This document shows, piece after piece, positions 38,933-55,132 of a stretch of 64,000 nt of DNA. The position numbers and the translations under genes are program-made. This DNA comes from Tubiluchus corallicola (Eukaryota; Priapulida; Priapulimorpha; Priapulimorphida; Tubiluchidae). The notes beneath the pieces are model-generated. The model did not search any database. It saw only the letters and a program-made list of their open reading frames with translations, and was not told the DNA's origin. The DNA is taken from the NCBI GenBank assembly GCA_030141605.1, contig JAQGDQ010000066.1, positions 372,001 to 436,000 of the forward strand, in the 5' to 3' direction. Numbering within the stretch: position 1 is the stretch's first letter; each line of letters opens with the position of its first letter.

Positions 38933-39052
38933 TACTACGGCCAAATCACGTTGAAAACACCGGTTCTCGTCTGATCACCGAAGTTAAGCAACGTAGAGAC
39001 TGGTTAGTACTTGGATGGGTGGCCGCCTAGGAATACCAGGCGCTGTAGGCTT
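38933..39052 (+). rRNA. 5S rRNA-like sequence, probably a pseudogene or 5S-derived repeat
   Basis: A 120-base match to metazoan 5S rRNA: GTTGAAAACACCGGTTCTCG, TCTGATCACCGAAGTTAAGC, TTAGTACTTGGATGGGTGGC, CGCCTAGGAATACC and the closing GCTGTAGGCTT. Box A, the intermediate element and box C of the internal promoter are recognisable. Against it: the first bases do not pair with the 3' end (TAC where GCC or GCT is usual), helix bases are changed (AACGTAGAGACTGG, where most 5S genes have TCGGGC), and there is no T-run terminator after the end. It is a single copy here, joined directly to GC-rich DNA. I favour a decayed gene or the head of a repeat. Confidence 0.8.
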
Positions 39053-39552
39053 GCCCACACTGTATCTCGACACTAGGCGGAGGAGCTGTACAAGCAGCCA
39101 ACGGCTAGAGGGCGGAGGAGGCCAAGTGACCCAACGGCCACGTGTAGAGGAGTAAACCTTCCAAATCAGGAGTGGAGCCCCGAAGGCGGACCAGTCCAGC
39201 ATGCTCACTGTGACTCCGGCAGTTTCTGCAGCCAACCTGGTGCCAAACGTATCGGTCCGCTTTCCTTTGGACTACACCAGCGAGGAGGAGAGGGGGTTCC
39301 TGTTGTCTGGGCAACTCAGGATCTCCATGCATCTTACCCAGGCGTGCGCCCTGAAGACGTTCGAGGATCGGACTGCTCAACCACAGTCGACGCTGCAGCT
39401 CCATCAATGTGATCAATAATTGACTCTCTTGGCGCACACTCCATTATCTTCCGAGACAGAAGGATGCCAACAACCTGTGTTAAACGTTTGCTTTGCCGAC
39501 AAAAGAAGTTCGGGACGTACGAACCTAACACATGAACTGGTGTGGTCAAAGT
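39053..39552. mobile_element. GC-rich block attached to the 5S-like sequence, possible repeat body
   Basis: Base composition changes sharply from the AT-rich surroundings at the 5S-like 3' end and returns near 39550. Overlapping open frames on both strands (39105-39437 minus, 39201-39419 plus, 39334-39549 minus) reflect the GC content. None has a motif I recognise. Insertions specific to 5S genes and 5S-headed SINEs are known in animals, but no reverse-transcriptase motif is visible here. Confidence 0.4.
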
Positions 39553-41082
39553 AATTAATGACTATAGCAGCTATGATTGTTTTGTATAGGCAAATGTGTT
39601 ACTTGTATTATGTAGCTTTTGCAATCTAAAACAAATAGTATGGAAGTTCAAATAGCAGTTCTGTTTTATAGTACGCATAAATTCATAACCTTATGAAGCG
39701 TTTAACCTCCAATTATGTTAAATAAAAGTATTATATCACCTATAGGATGTTTCTGAGTGGCGTACAAGCTTTATTCCACGTAGCCTATACATGCCACGAA
39801 GAAACAGGCTATGAGGTTTTTGTCCAATGTTAAATTTAAAGCTATAATTATTAGATATTGAATTGAAAGTATAGAAAAAAATTAAAAAAATTTAACTATG
39901 ACCTGCAAACAAGTTGCTGTAGTTATTGTACAGTGCACAAGACATTTGGACCAATGGTGCGCCTGGATTAGTGTCAGCATAAAAACAAGTACTGTAGCGA
40001 TAAGAAGCGCATTTTTGTGTCACACAAATGACCAATCAAATATGATTTAAGATGTTATACTGCTGTTTAGAAGCCTTGTATGACCGTTATTCGAACGTTA
40101 TCTTGCGTATTTGCCAATCAGAAGAGCAGAATTTTTCCTTATTATGAGCAATAATGTTAAAACATTCGTCCACAACGCATTACTGCTAATTCTATTGCGT
40201 TAGTCTGAGAATAGAGAGCTAGACACATTTTATTGAAAGTCCCATTAAATAATAGGAATAAATGGATTCATTATAGTAACTAATTTTTAATTTAAATGCG
40301 TCACACTAATTTTTGGAGCACAATTTGCATATACCGTAATGAATTATAAAAACGAATCTCCATTCCTACTCTTATAGAACATTCACGTTTTCATTTAAAT
40401 TTCCATTATGGCGGCTTCGAAATGAAGGTAGTTATGACACTTCCCACGCCAAGAGATATTTCGCGTTTACTTGCTCTTTATGGGCTGCAACAACTACAAA
40501 GAAAAATGCAACCAACGACGACAGACAAAGTAATATTTTCTTTACATCTTAGAACTATAGACAATTTGGTATGCCACAATAGTTTGTTAACTGTAAACGC
40601 AATCTATATACATGACAGCAAGAACTCTTTGTTTACTGTCTTCCAGTACCTGCCATCTGTGAATAATGGCTAGTTTCGAATGACGTTGAAATCTTATGAT
40701 TTGCGCTTCTGATCTTAACAGTTATTCGCATTTATGTACTAAGATATTAAACCAACCTGCTGACCAAGCATTCAAACTTAAATATATAAGGATAGTTCAC
40801 TGGCTACAAGTGATCAAATCATGTATCCGTCATTTTTTGTAAAATAAGCGTTTTTAACGAAATGTTGGACAAAAAATGACGCGAAGTGCTTTTTAAATCA
40901 ATCTTGCATTGTCTCAATTAAGTTATTTATTAATTTTATGAATTCTACGGATAAAAATTTAAATTAACATGTAAGTCGGTAAAATTCGCGTGTCTCCAAC
41001 CTTCAGTAAAATATCGAAATTCTAGTTGTTGAATACTATAAACATTTTAAACGACACCCAAATGATTGCAATAGCCACGTAA
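39553..41082. other. Intergenic stretch with one possible exon
   Basis: Only the frame at 40422-40538, discussed as a finding, looks exon-like. The rest shows nothing recognisable. Confidence 0.4.
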
Positions 41083-42060
41083 TTCAATTCAATTCACATT
41101 TTTATTCCGACTTAAAATCCATATAAAACATACATAAAAATTAGATAACAATATATGTTATCTATAAGACATTAAAACATGAGGATAAAATTATTGAAAT
41201 TACAACAAAACAGAGCACACACGCACGCACGCATACACACACACACACATAAGACATTAAAACATTAAAACATGAAGCTAAAATTATTGAAATTACAATA
41301 AAACAGAGCACACAACAACAAAAAACACGTACAACACGACACGCTATTTACATAATTATATACAAAAGACACTGCAAATAAAACACACGTGAATTTTTAG
41401 GCAATTAGCTTACCTAAGTTCTGTGCTTATTATTTATCTCACAAATGAGTAAATATTACATTTTACGCGATTGTAACCTTAAATTAGGTCATCAGTACAA
41501 TACTTACACAAATTATATTGATTAGCAAACAATGTTCTATAATAACGTCTATGTTCAATAAACAAGGCGTAATATAACGTTTAGTTTATCATCAAATTTA
41601 GCAACAACTCTTTTACTTTATTAGGCTATCAAAAAACCCTGTAGTACAAATTCACCATTAAGTGTCTAAAAAAGCTCACAACGTAAAAGATCGTTTTCTG
41701 TAAAATCATCAGCATTCGTAAACTTTGTTGAATTTATGAATATATACGATTCTTCCTCACTGATATTACCAATTAGAATAGACAAGTATCTTAAAATTTA
41801 ATTGTCTTACATATTTTTCATACGGCTATCTAAACCCATAGTTTGTATACGTTTTGCAATTAAAACAGAGACTGATAAGATGCGAGAAATACAATGAGTT
41901 GTACTTGGACGTGGGTATATAGGATATTTAAAATTCTGCTTGAGAAAATTAATACCCTTGTCTGACAACTCATGTATAGAGCAGCCACAAAACGAGTAGA
42001 CGAACGACCAGAAGAGTTTGAGAATCCCACGTTGTTTTTGAAAGAGATGAAAAAACATAA
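41083..42060 (-). mobile_element. Possible 3' part of a non-LTR retrotransposon
   Basis: On the minus strand GTCGGAATAAAAATGTGAAT ends in a repeated GAATT tail (41083-41100), the usual look of a LINE 3' end. An 83-codon minus-strand frame lies at 42058-41807. Its protein shows no definite reverse-transcriptase motif, so the extent is uncertain. The 41164-41220 segment is repeated at 41248-41313 around a CA run. Confidence 0.35.
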
Positions 42061-42681
42061 AAAATTTACTGATTTGAAAAAATAATTTTTACATCTAAAG
42101 CAACGTCGGACTGTGGATCGAGATTGTTAATCAACTTATGTGCTAAATGAGTGACACTGAATTGTGCCATCTTAGTTTTTCCTCATTAATATGACATGTC
42201 AATAAAATTGTACTTTCCTGATACAAGTATTATCCATTTGGATTTCGTAATATTAAAGCATTTAATCAGGACGATTTGCGTGTTATTATGCATATAGGTA
42301 CTTAACATTTTTCCAAGGTCTAACAACATCGCAACGAAATTGCATGCGAAGTATTTTTATGACCGTTTTCTGATTTCTGTAGCATTTTTTGCAATTTTAG
42401 AAGCAATATTTGTTACATTTGAATTTGATTTGCGTGATATCAAGCATGCATGTGCGCTCTGAAGCATCTCGCATGTATATTAAAAAGGAATTTTACAAGC
42501 AAGTGGTATTGATTTGCCCGTGTATTAACTACATACCATTGACAACACACTGGTGTTGAACAACGCCAGTGGTTTCACACGCGGTTTCGATAGGAACCAT
42601 CAATTGTTAACCGAAAGCTTTTATAAATATTTCATTAATAACACTGGCTGTATGAAGCTACGCGAAAACTGTATGTATAGG

Positions 42682-47188
<4,507 letters not shown>

Positions 47189-47438
47189 GCCGCACAAAGA
47201 GAGGGGAAAGACATCGAGAAGAGAGTCAAAGCTACAGAGAAAAAGAGGAAAAGGCGAAATAGGTTTTTCGGTAATGGATTATCTTTCAAAAAATTTATTG
47301 AAAGGAACGCTGTACTACTGAAAGTGCGTTTTAACGCGTTCTTTTTCCGTTGTTTCGAATTACTGGCATAATGAATAAATATTTTGTAATTATTACTCTT
47401 ACAATCAGTTTAGGCTTGGAGCGGCACTGGAAAATTGT

Positions 47439-47510
47439 TGACCAACCAGGATTCGAACCAAGAACCTCCTGCTTACACGGCAGGTGCTCTAATATTTGAG
47501 CAACTGGCCC
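47439..47510 (-). tRNA. tRNA-Thr(TGT)-like relic or SINE head, not functional
   Basis: The minus strand folds as a 72-nt cloverleaf. The acceptor GGGCCAG pairs with TTGGTCA with one mismatch, the D-arm is GCTC...GAGC, the anticodon stem is CCTGC/GCAGG, and the T-loop is TTCGAAT. The anticodon loop is CGTGTAA, which would read TGT but has G where the invariant U33 belongs. The D-loop lacks GG and the T-stem has a mismatch. Box B (GGTTCGAATCC) is intact. It is therefore a pseudogene or the 5' part of a tRNA-derived SINE. Confidence 0.6.
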
Positions 47511-47982
47511 AACGTAACAGAGCTGTCTGAATTTTCACAATTTATTAGAGCCACCTATTCGCTACTAGTGATATTTCGCTATATTTTGAAGCGAGTGTTA
47601 CCTTTGCATCTATTTATAAGTTTATCCAGAACCCTGACGCAGCAGCTAACAGATCAAAATCTCCCACACTAAAAAAACAAAGCAGGAGAATGACTTGTAG
47701 TTGAAATTTCTAACGCACGTACTCTTCCTGTCGTAGTTAATTTTATCATCACTAAGACTATAATTGGGTCTACTACGTCGTTCAGAAGATACGCCTCTAA
47801 TTACCAGGTGAGATTCTATACGGTTGCTGAAGTAATCGCCTTTAGTTTTCTAATTAATGCTGCTGCAATTGCTAACGTGCAATCAGTTAAGAAGCCAGAC
47901 ATTTAAGCAGCAGGACAGAACGATCATTACCTGAACGCTGCTGTTAAATTAATACATAGAGAGAGGGGAAGAAGAGAGTAAG

Positions 47983-48234
<252 letters not shown>

Positions 48235-48237
<3 letters not shown>

Positions 48238-49950
48238 GGAGAAAGGGGACAGAGTATTGCAGTATACCTGTAGTTGACCTTCTCTGAGCTTTCAACGCTC
48301 AATTAGTTTCACGGTCTTGCTTACTCCAAGAACCTTTCATCGCGTGTTACAACATAATATCATTATTGGATATTTCAGCGGGCCGTCTGATTTGATTCCC
48401 TATGGCTGTGGCTTCTTGTAGAGGCCACTGTACAAAGCATCTATATTGCCACAACCATTTCACTTTTATTTTCCAGTTTTAATATCGTAGAGAAACATAC
48501 GTTCAACTAAAATGTATGAAGTCTACGAAGGAGTATCTTAGTTCTAACGCCGTGCTGCCATCTGTTATCAATTGACGAAACACTGCTGTCCCGTGTTGCC
48601 TCAGGTTTTCATATTCAATCTCCATGGACAATAAAAAGTTAACAAAAAACCACAAAGCTTTATTTTGTTTAAAAATAAGAGTACTTATTATAGTAATTTT
48701 ATCCATGCACCTCACATGCACATATAGAAAATTTATAAATAAGAAAATCATTGGAAGTCTTTCTTCTGTCACTGGTATCAAAGATCACAGCAAGTGAAAT
48801 TTGGCGTAATTATCTTGTGAGTAAAATCAAAACATCATACACGTGTACTAATAACACTTAATACATATAGTTTCTCCACGAGAATTTATCCACTTATTTA
48901 CATGTAATATTCACTGTCTATCGCCACTATGAGCATGTAGTGTATTGAGTAACGGAATTTCCCACTCGCTTCGTTACTGTCCTGCAAGACTGCTGACGAC
49001 CACCTAAAATTTAAAACAAAACAGCTAATATTGAATCCAGTACTCAAGAAATTGTACAGTAAATAGAAAATACAGCATCGCATTACAAAAACATGAAGCA
49101 GACAGCTGTGTCCTTTAATTAAGTAAGACGACAATAACGATGCAAATAACAAAATTTTTCATTGCGATATGTGCAACAAATGTTCAGCAACAACAATACA
49201 ACTTTGACCATAGTTCTTAGTTCAGAAAGGGCTTCGTTTAGCATTTAGCGTTTAGATTTTAATTAATCTGCAATGGGGTAGAGCTTCTAAGTCAGTTAAG
49301 GATCTCTGTCAGCTCACTTAATGCAAGCAAGGCAGCAACCATTCTATGAAGTTTTAAAAATAATCTTGTGATTTTTTCCCAGTACTAGCTTTTTTACCTA
49401 GAGTACTGCACGGGAGGACAAAAACCTCATGTGGCCACAAAATATCAATAAGAACAACAATCATTTCCACAACAAACATGAAGTTTTGAACATCAGCTGG
49501 ATTTTAAGTTGGGTTTTCAAACTGATGTCTCAGTTGCTTATTACTAGTACCTGTTAGGCATGCTACTGTGCAATTAATAAACACATTTTTACCCTTCATT
49601 AAACACGATTAAATGCATAGTAACTACTTTAGCTGATAAATGTCTAAATATTTGGTATGTCATTCAAAAAATACCACCTCCAGTTGCTCTAGCAGAGATA
49701 GGCCATGCTAGAATACAACTTATAAATACATTTTTTATACAACCTCTTAAGTAAAGTTAAATAAATGTAGTTCAAATGACAGTATTTTAGTTGTTTTAAT
49801 ATTTTAATATACCACTCAAAAACGTAATCACTCCATTTACTACTCTGTAAACATGATTTGTCACAGTGGCCAACTCCAGTTACAGGAGTTACAAAGTTGT
49901 CATCATTTTACAATTAGAGTCCATACATGGGTTTCAAAGTTAGAATATTT
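48235..49950. other. Intergenic stretch including the DNAJB9 3' flank
   Basis: ATTAAA variants of the poly(A) signal occur on the minus strand near 49795-49808, about 150 bases past the DNAJB9 stop codon. No other gene was seen. Confidence 0.45.
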
Positions 49951-51287
49951 TTACAACTGAACACCAAACTTACCTCCACCATGATGACCTCCTTCGAAAT
50001 GGTGAAAATGACTCTGAAAATCTCCAGCTTGATGATGGTCTGGAAAGAAGTCACCACCAAAACCACCAAATCCGCCACCGAATCCTCTATGTTGGTCACC
50101 AAATACATCAAACGGGTGTCCGAAGTCTCCAAAAGAGAAAAAGTCTTCGTCGTCACCGACATCATCAAACAGTGAATCAAAGTCAAACATTCTACCGCCA
50201 AAAAAGCCACTATGATGGTCATGATCGCCACGATGACCACCATGACCGCCGTGAAATTCCCTGTGAAATCTGAAGCTTTCATCGAAATTACGGAAGAAGT
50301 CGTTAAAGTCAAAATCGAAATGTGCGCCGCCACTCTGTCCTGCACCTGGTTGCTCAAATGCAGCATGACCAAATTTATCATACTGAGCACGTTTGTCCTT
50401 GTCTGATAGAATTTCATAAGCTGAAAAATTAAAAACGTTAGTTAGTCAAACAACATTGCAAGTAGGACTCCTTCAGATCGATCACTTTTAATGACTTCCT
50501 TTCTGAACCACAATTAAAAGGAATTTAAATTAAGATAAACCAAAATCAAGAAAAATAATAATTTACAGAGAATTTTCAGCAATTTTCACCATTATTATCA
50601 TAGGTGTACGGGCCGAGTTTTTCATGGGCGGGCTGGGGCTCAGTCACTTTTGTCCAAAACATACAGCGTCAACCCAAAAAAAGAACTGGCAAAACTTTGA
50701 ATCGAGAATTACCTTACTGCACCCCATGATAAAAAAATGAACAGATTTCGTGCACTTCATTTGGCGGCATGGAGAAACTTCGAGATTTCCTTTTATAAAA
50801 AATATAATTTTATTTTTTCATCATTTGCCTCGTGCCCAAACAAATATGTTTGCCCAAATCTGGGGGCTCCAGATGTCACACTTAAGTGTATAGAATCAGA
50901 CATAAGTAACCTAGCCTGCAAACTTATAAATTATAACTATCATAACTTGTTAAGAACTGCATTCTGTATGCTATAAGCCTATATGATAGTATTCTTATGC
51001 TACAAAAATAAAAGATTCGTTCTCTCACCTTCAGCTATCTTTCGAAACTGTTTTTCTGCATCTTTCTCCTTATTTCTGTCTGGGTGATATATCATTGCAA
51101 GTTTCCTAAAAGCTTTCTTTATTTCTTTTTCTGACGCTGTCCTCTGCACACCAAGTACCTTGTAATAATCTTCTTTAACTTTGTCTTCTTCATCATCTTT
51201 GTCCCCATCTTTGTTCTTCTGAGCAGTGTTTGCAGTAATTATCAAGGCACACAGAATGCTCATAAACATAAACTGTCTTAGATCCAT
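49951..51287 (-). CDS. dnajb9: DNAJB9/ERdj4-like ER luminal J-domain co-chaperone, two exons
   Basis: Stimulates the ER Hsp70 BiP and takes part in ER protein folding and degradation. Exons 51287-51029 and 50420-49951 join in phase 1 (GAAG/GTGAGA donor, TTTTTCAG acceptor) to give 242 residues. The ATG at 51287 opens a signal peptide ([19 protein letters not shown]), followed by a charged linker ([15 protein letters not shown]) that vertebrate DNAJB9 lacks. The J domain follows: [24 protein letters not shown] with the essential HPD, then [22 protein letters not shown], with the intron falling inside KIAEAY. The remainder is rich in Phe, Gly, His and Asp ([31 protein letters not shown]), like the DNAJB9 tail but more His/Gly-rich. 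It ends KFGVQL without a KDEL-type signal, as in DNAJB9. DNAJB11 or DNAJC relatives are less likely. Confidence 0.9.
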
Positions 51288-54200
51288 TTCTAGCAATCTT
51301 TGTTTTTATCTTTCAAAAAATAATAATGAAGATATGTGCACTGCAAAAAAAAGAAGATAACATTTATGTTGTAATTCAACTTAATACTTTAATTGAAAAA
51401 TAACCTCAAGTGAGTTTATTGCATGGAAGTCAGTATTAAGATTTTTACCTCATAAATATATTCCGTCAACAAAGCTGTATTTGATGCACTTAATTGCGCC
51501 AAAGGGATCTGTCTTTTACCATAAACTTCATCATAATCATAGAGTAAACCTGGTTATCAAATATTCTGAAAAAAACAAAATTTCTTTTTCCTTAGTTTAA
51601 TTCTATGCTGGGTCGACAAGGTTCCACCTCTTCATATTCGTATTCAGAAGCCATCTGTTATATATCCACATTTTTTACGATACATTTTTGCAAAAGTAAA
51701 TGTAGGAAACTTCATGCACTCATCACTACATGAAGAAGGGCATTGACGAACCTCAATTTCATAAAAAATAAAAATGATGGTTAAGAAACATCTTTAGGCT
51801 CTAAATTATTATTATTATTATAAGTCTTTTATTCAAAATTATATTGTACAATTTATGCACTTGCACAAACACAGGGATAAACATACACACAGAAGCTGCA
51901 AAATTGACCTGGCCCTCTGTTTGCAGGGTATGCTCTAGAGGTGAGCGAACATTACCAGAAATTGAATCAAATCAAAGTTTTGGCTTGCAAATTTTAAACA
52001 TATTTGAATAAATTTCAATTTGGTAATAAAAATAATGTGTGCAAAAACTCAATTTAGTTCTGAGGTGATAAAGACTGTGCATTTAGCATGGTGCTGCTAA
52101 TTCAGCACTAAGACTATAACGAATGAAATGTATAGCTAAAATTAAGAATCAAAGTAAAACTAGCTTGGCGCATTTAGCAATCTTAGTTCTACTTTTACTG
52201 TATTTAAGTGATATATTTGAGATTAATTGTTGTTTGGCACATCTTAAATTGTATATTTAGTTACACATTTTGTAAGTTGCCTCTGATGACTCACTAAACT
52301 TAAAGCATACCAAAAAATGCTTCTTGTTTCTACAGGCCATGCTAACAACTAGGCAAATATTTTTAAGTCACTATACTACATAATACTATATATATATATA
52401 CAGAGGAACAAGATGATGGGAGCATTCGTGAAGCACCAAAAATTGAGATTCGCGTGCAGCACCAACGGTGGGTATCACTGAAGCTATTGGCTATGCGAAC
52501 TCAAATTTCACATATTTCATGTACAGTACCAATGTATGAATATAATACAATACAATACATACAAACCCTGCTTTCCTTAGTAATACTAGGTACAAGATCT
52601 TGTGTCTAATACATAGACCGCAAATCCTCAATTTCCCATTCAATTATTTCGCTTCAGCAAATAAAACAAGAGAAATCAATAAACTGACAAGTGATATACA
52701 ATATTACCATACAAATTACAATATAACAAAACTCCGTCAAAAGTTAGCTTAGCACCTTCAAAAAGCAGAAGAAATTAAAACTAAGAAATCGAAAACTATG
52801 TGCTTTCAGTTTCACTTCTCACTACTTACGGAACAAACGGTGATTATTTGCGGTTTAGCACCAGTACAATTAACCTAGATTTCCATATAACTTGAAAAAT
52901 TCACAACAACATCAGCTTTCAGCAAGACTGTTGTTACAGCAAACAGTAAATAATTTCGTCCCGCACCAACAACTTTCGTTGTACATTATTGGAAAATTCA
53001 TAATGATGACGTGTCAAAAAGCAGGAACTATGGAAACAGCGTAGCGTGGATGCGCAACTCCAAGTTCTCAGTTCGCATCCTTCTATTCTTCAATGACTAG
53101 GGACTTCTCTTTCAGCGAAATAACTTTTGTCTTTATTTATCCACTGCTTACTGTTCATAATACCGCCTGGTGAGCAAGCATTGTACACACACAAAATTTT
53201 TACAGCAAATTTTGAAGTTACTGTAGCTAGTACATAGTGTTTGGTTCGTTACTTGTGAAATATAATTTGTCATGATATTATTATTAATTACTTTTGAAAA
53301 ATCTAGTTTTAGTGATACTTTGGCGAAAAGTGTGCATCTGGTTTGGCTTTAGTAAAATCAGATCATTGCTTCTGCAATATGCCTAACTCTGCCACTAGGT
53401 TAATTCACTCTACATTTTTTCTTTAAAAATTTATTATTATTGTTAAAAAATGTTTACGAGCACATTTAACTGTAACACTTTCACTGACAAGTTCTTAGGA
53501 AGGTTCTGTGGTACGGACTGCTGAGACATTTAAAGAGCAGGAATAATAAGTGACATCATGCTAAAAGACATTGCGTTAAAATTTTTGCATGCTGTACTTC
53601 ATTACTAATATTTTCTCATCTTTCCCTTCGCATGTTGTACCTCATTGGTAATATTTTTTGTCTATCGATATAGTTATGTAGAGCATTGAAGAGGGTGTGG
53701 ACAAAGACATGATTTCAGCCTAATGTTAAGTATGTGATAAACGTATTATACATGCATCGTGATGATGCCATTGCAATTCTGACTTTAAAATTACAATTAC
53801 AGTGAATTACTGATAGCATTGCTAGTTTCACTTGCTTTCACCACGTTGTTGCTTTTTAACTGGGCAACATTGAGTTTTGCACATTTGACAATATCTTCTT
53901 GTGGTGTGTTACTAAAACAGAATCTTGTAAATAAACAAATAGTATTTCGTTATTAAGTTCTAATATTAAATATTAGTTTTGTTTCTACGGATGCGAGCAC
54001 CCAAATACACATGTGCACACAATCATAAATAAGCATGTACTTATATTTAGAAACCGGTTTTCACAAAATACCCAATACTAATCCATAATATGCAATCATT
54101 TTATAAGAATGCAGGACAATCAACTAAACGTACGTTTCATCAACGATCTACAAGTGATTTTGCATGGGAACATACCATACAGTACAGTATTGTGGAATGC

Positions 54201-54317
54201 ACCTGGCTTCAGATGCTGGTTGACTGGTTAATTAGCGTTACTTGTTCCGAAACAACCCCAATCCTACAGCTGTCTACAGTGTTTTTGCATGGCCGCAGCA
54301 GTGAAATAAACAGACTT
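51288..54317. other. Divergent intergenic region between dnajb9 and IQUB
   Basis: Should hold both promoters. A TGACGTG word at 53006 and a retroposon tail at 51808-51940 are the only recognisable items. No coding exon was seen. Confidence 0.4.
51808..51940 (-). mobile_element. Short retroposon 3' fragment with (ATA)n tail
   Basis: On the minus strand TTTTGAATAAAAGACTTAT is followed by repeated AATA units. This is the usual shape of a LINE or SINE 3' end. Only the tail survives. Confidence 0.45.
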
Positions 54318-54329
54318 GGGTGACTGTGC

Positions 54330-54416
54330 TGACCTTGGGCGGCAGTCTATCGCCTTCCGTCCTTTGCATGAAAAACATGGGCGGCAGTGTGCCAGCTTCC
54401 ATAGCGAAAGGGTTAA
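54330..54416 (-). mobile_element. piggyBac-type MITE fragment
   Basis: On the minus strand it begins TTAACCCTTTCGCTATGG, a TTAA target site plus a CCCTTT end, and then has two copies of ACTGCCGCCCA around AAAGGACGGAAGG. This pattern is typical of piggyBac-derived MITEs. The other end was not found. Confidence 0.45.
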
Positions 54417-54883
54417 AAGTAATTTAGTAAATTATTTCAGCAAAGTATGATCAAGTCAGCTGAGTGGCTGAAATCAGAAAGATAATTATTAGGGATAGTT
54501 GTGAATTGTGGCAACACTAGAGCAGCTAATACACAAATCATAATATTATCCTAATGGAAATATTTGATACAATAGCTAGGCTACTTTGGTAGGTTATTCA
54601 AGCTCAGTGGCATTTTTTTAGTTTTGGAAACTGCCTCCTCATAAGGATTTACTAGCAAGTTGCTTGAACAGTAGAAATGATATTGTACGAAAAATTAGCC
54701 AGTGTTAAAATGCAAAAGGGCAAAAGGCAAATTACGATATATATAAAGGGCTATAACCACACCAAACGATAAGCTGAATAAAGTTTAATAGATGATGTTA
54801 ACAACCATCGTTTGTGCATCTCAGTCTTGCAGTGTGTCTTCAACACAGAGCCTGCCATTGGTTCTTCTGCAAAACTTTCCGTA

Positions 54884-55076
54884 TATAGTCAAACCTCTTT
54901 ATAACGCCACTCTTTATAGGGCCAGTCTTGCTTAATACCCAATTTTCTGGCTAAAAAATGTTTATATTTGCATAGACTTGTTTATAATAATGTGCCTCAT
55001 TCTAATATCAAACTCGCTTAACACCAACTTTTTTGCAGCCCCAAAGTAGAAGGTATAAAGCTAAGTTTGCCTGTAT
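54884..55076. mobile_element. pogo/Tc1-like MITE, ~190 bp
   Basis: The left end is AGTCAAACCTCTTTATAACG. The right end read inward on the minus strand is ACAGGCAAACTTAGCTTTAT, a degenerate inverted match. Both are flanked by TA. The TTATAA-rich ends resemble those of pogo/Tigger elements. It lies just upstream of the first IQUB coding exon. Confidence 0.55.
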
Positions 55077-55132
55077 AACTGTATTATCATTTTCATGTCT
55101 CACAGACACTCGAGTGTTTGATTTTTTCAGAC

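Noticed and set aside
38657-38974. 105-codon frame ending in the 5S-like sequence
   Set aside because: It has no protein features and runs into the rRNA-like region; most likely chance.
49914-50417. 167-codon minus-strand frame and 79-82-codon plus-strand frames
   Set aside because: Shadow frames of DNAJB9 exon 2; the frame encoding AYEILSD and the FGG-rich tail is the real one.
52998-53025. RFX X-box candidate GGAACTATGGAAAC near IQUB
   Set aside because: Both half-sites miss conserved positions of the X-box; a ciliary gene context alone does not justify the call.
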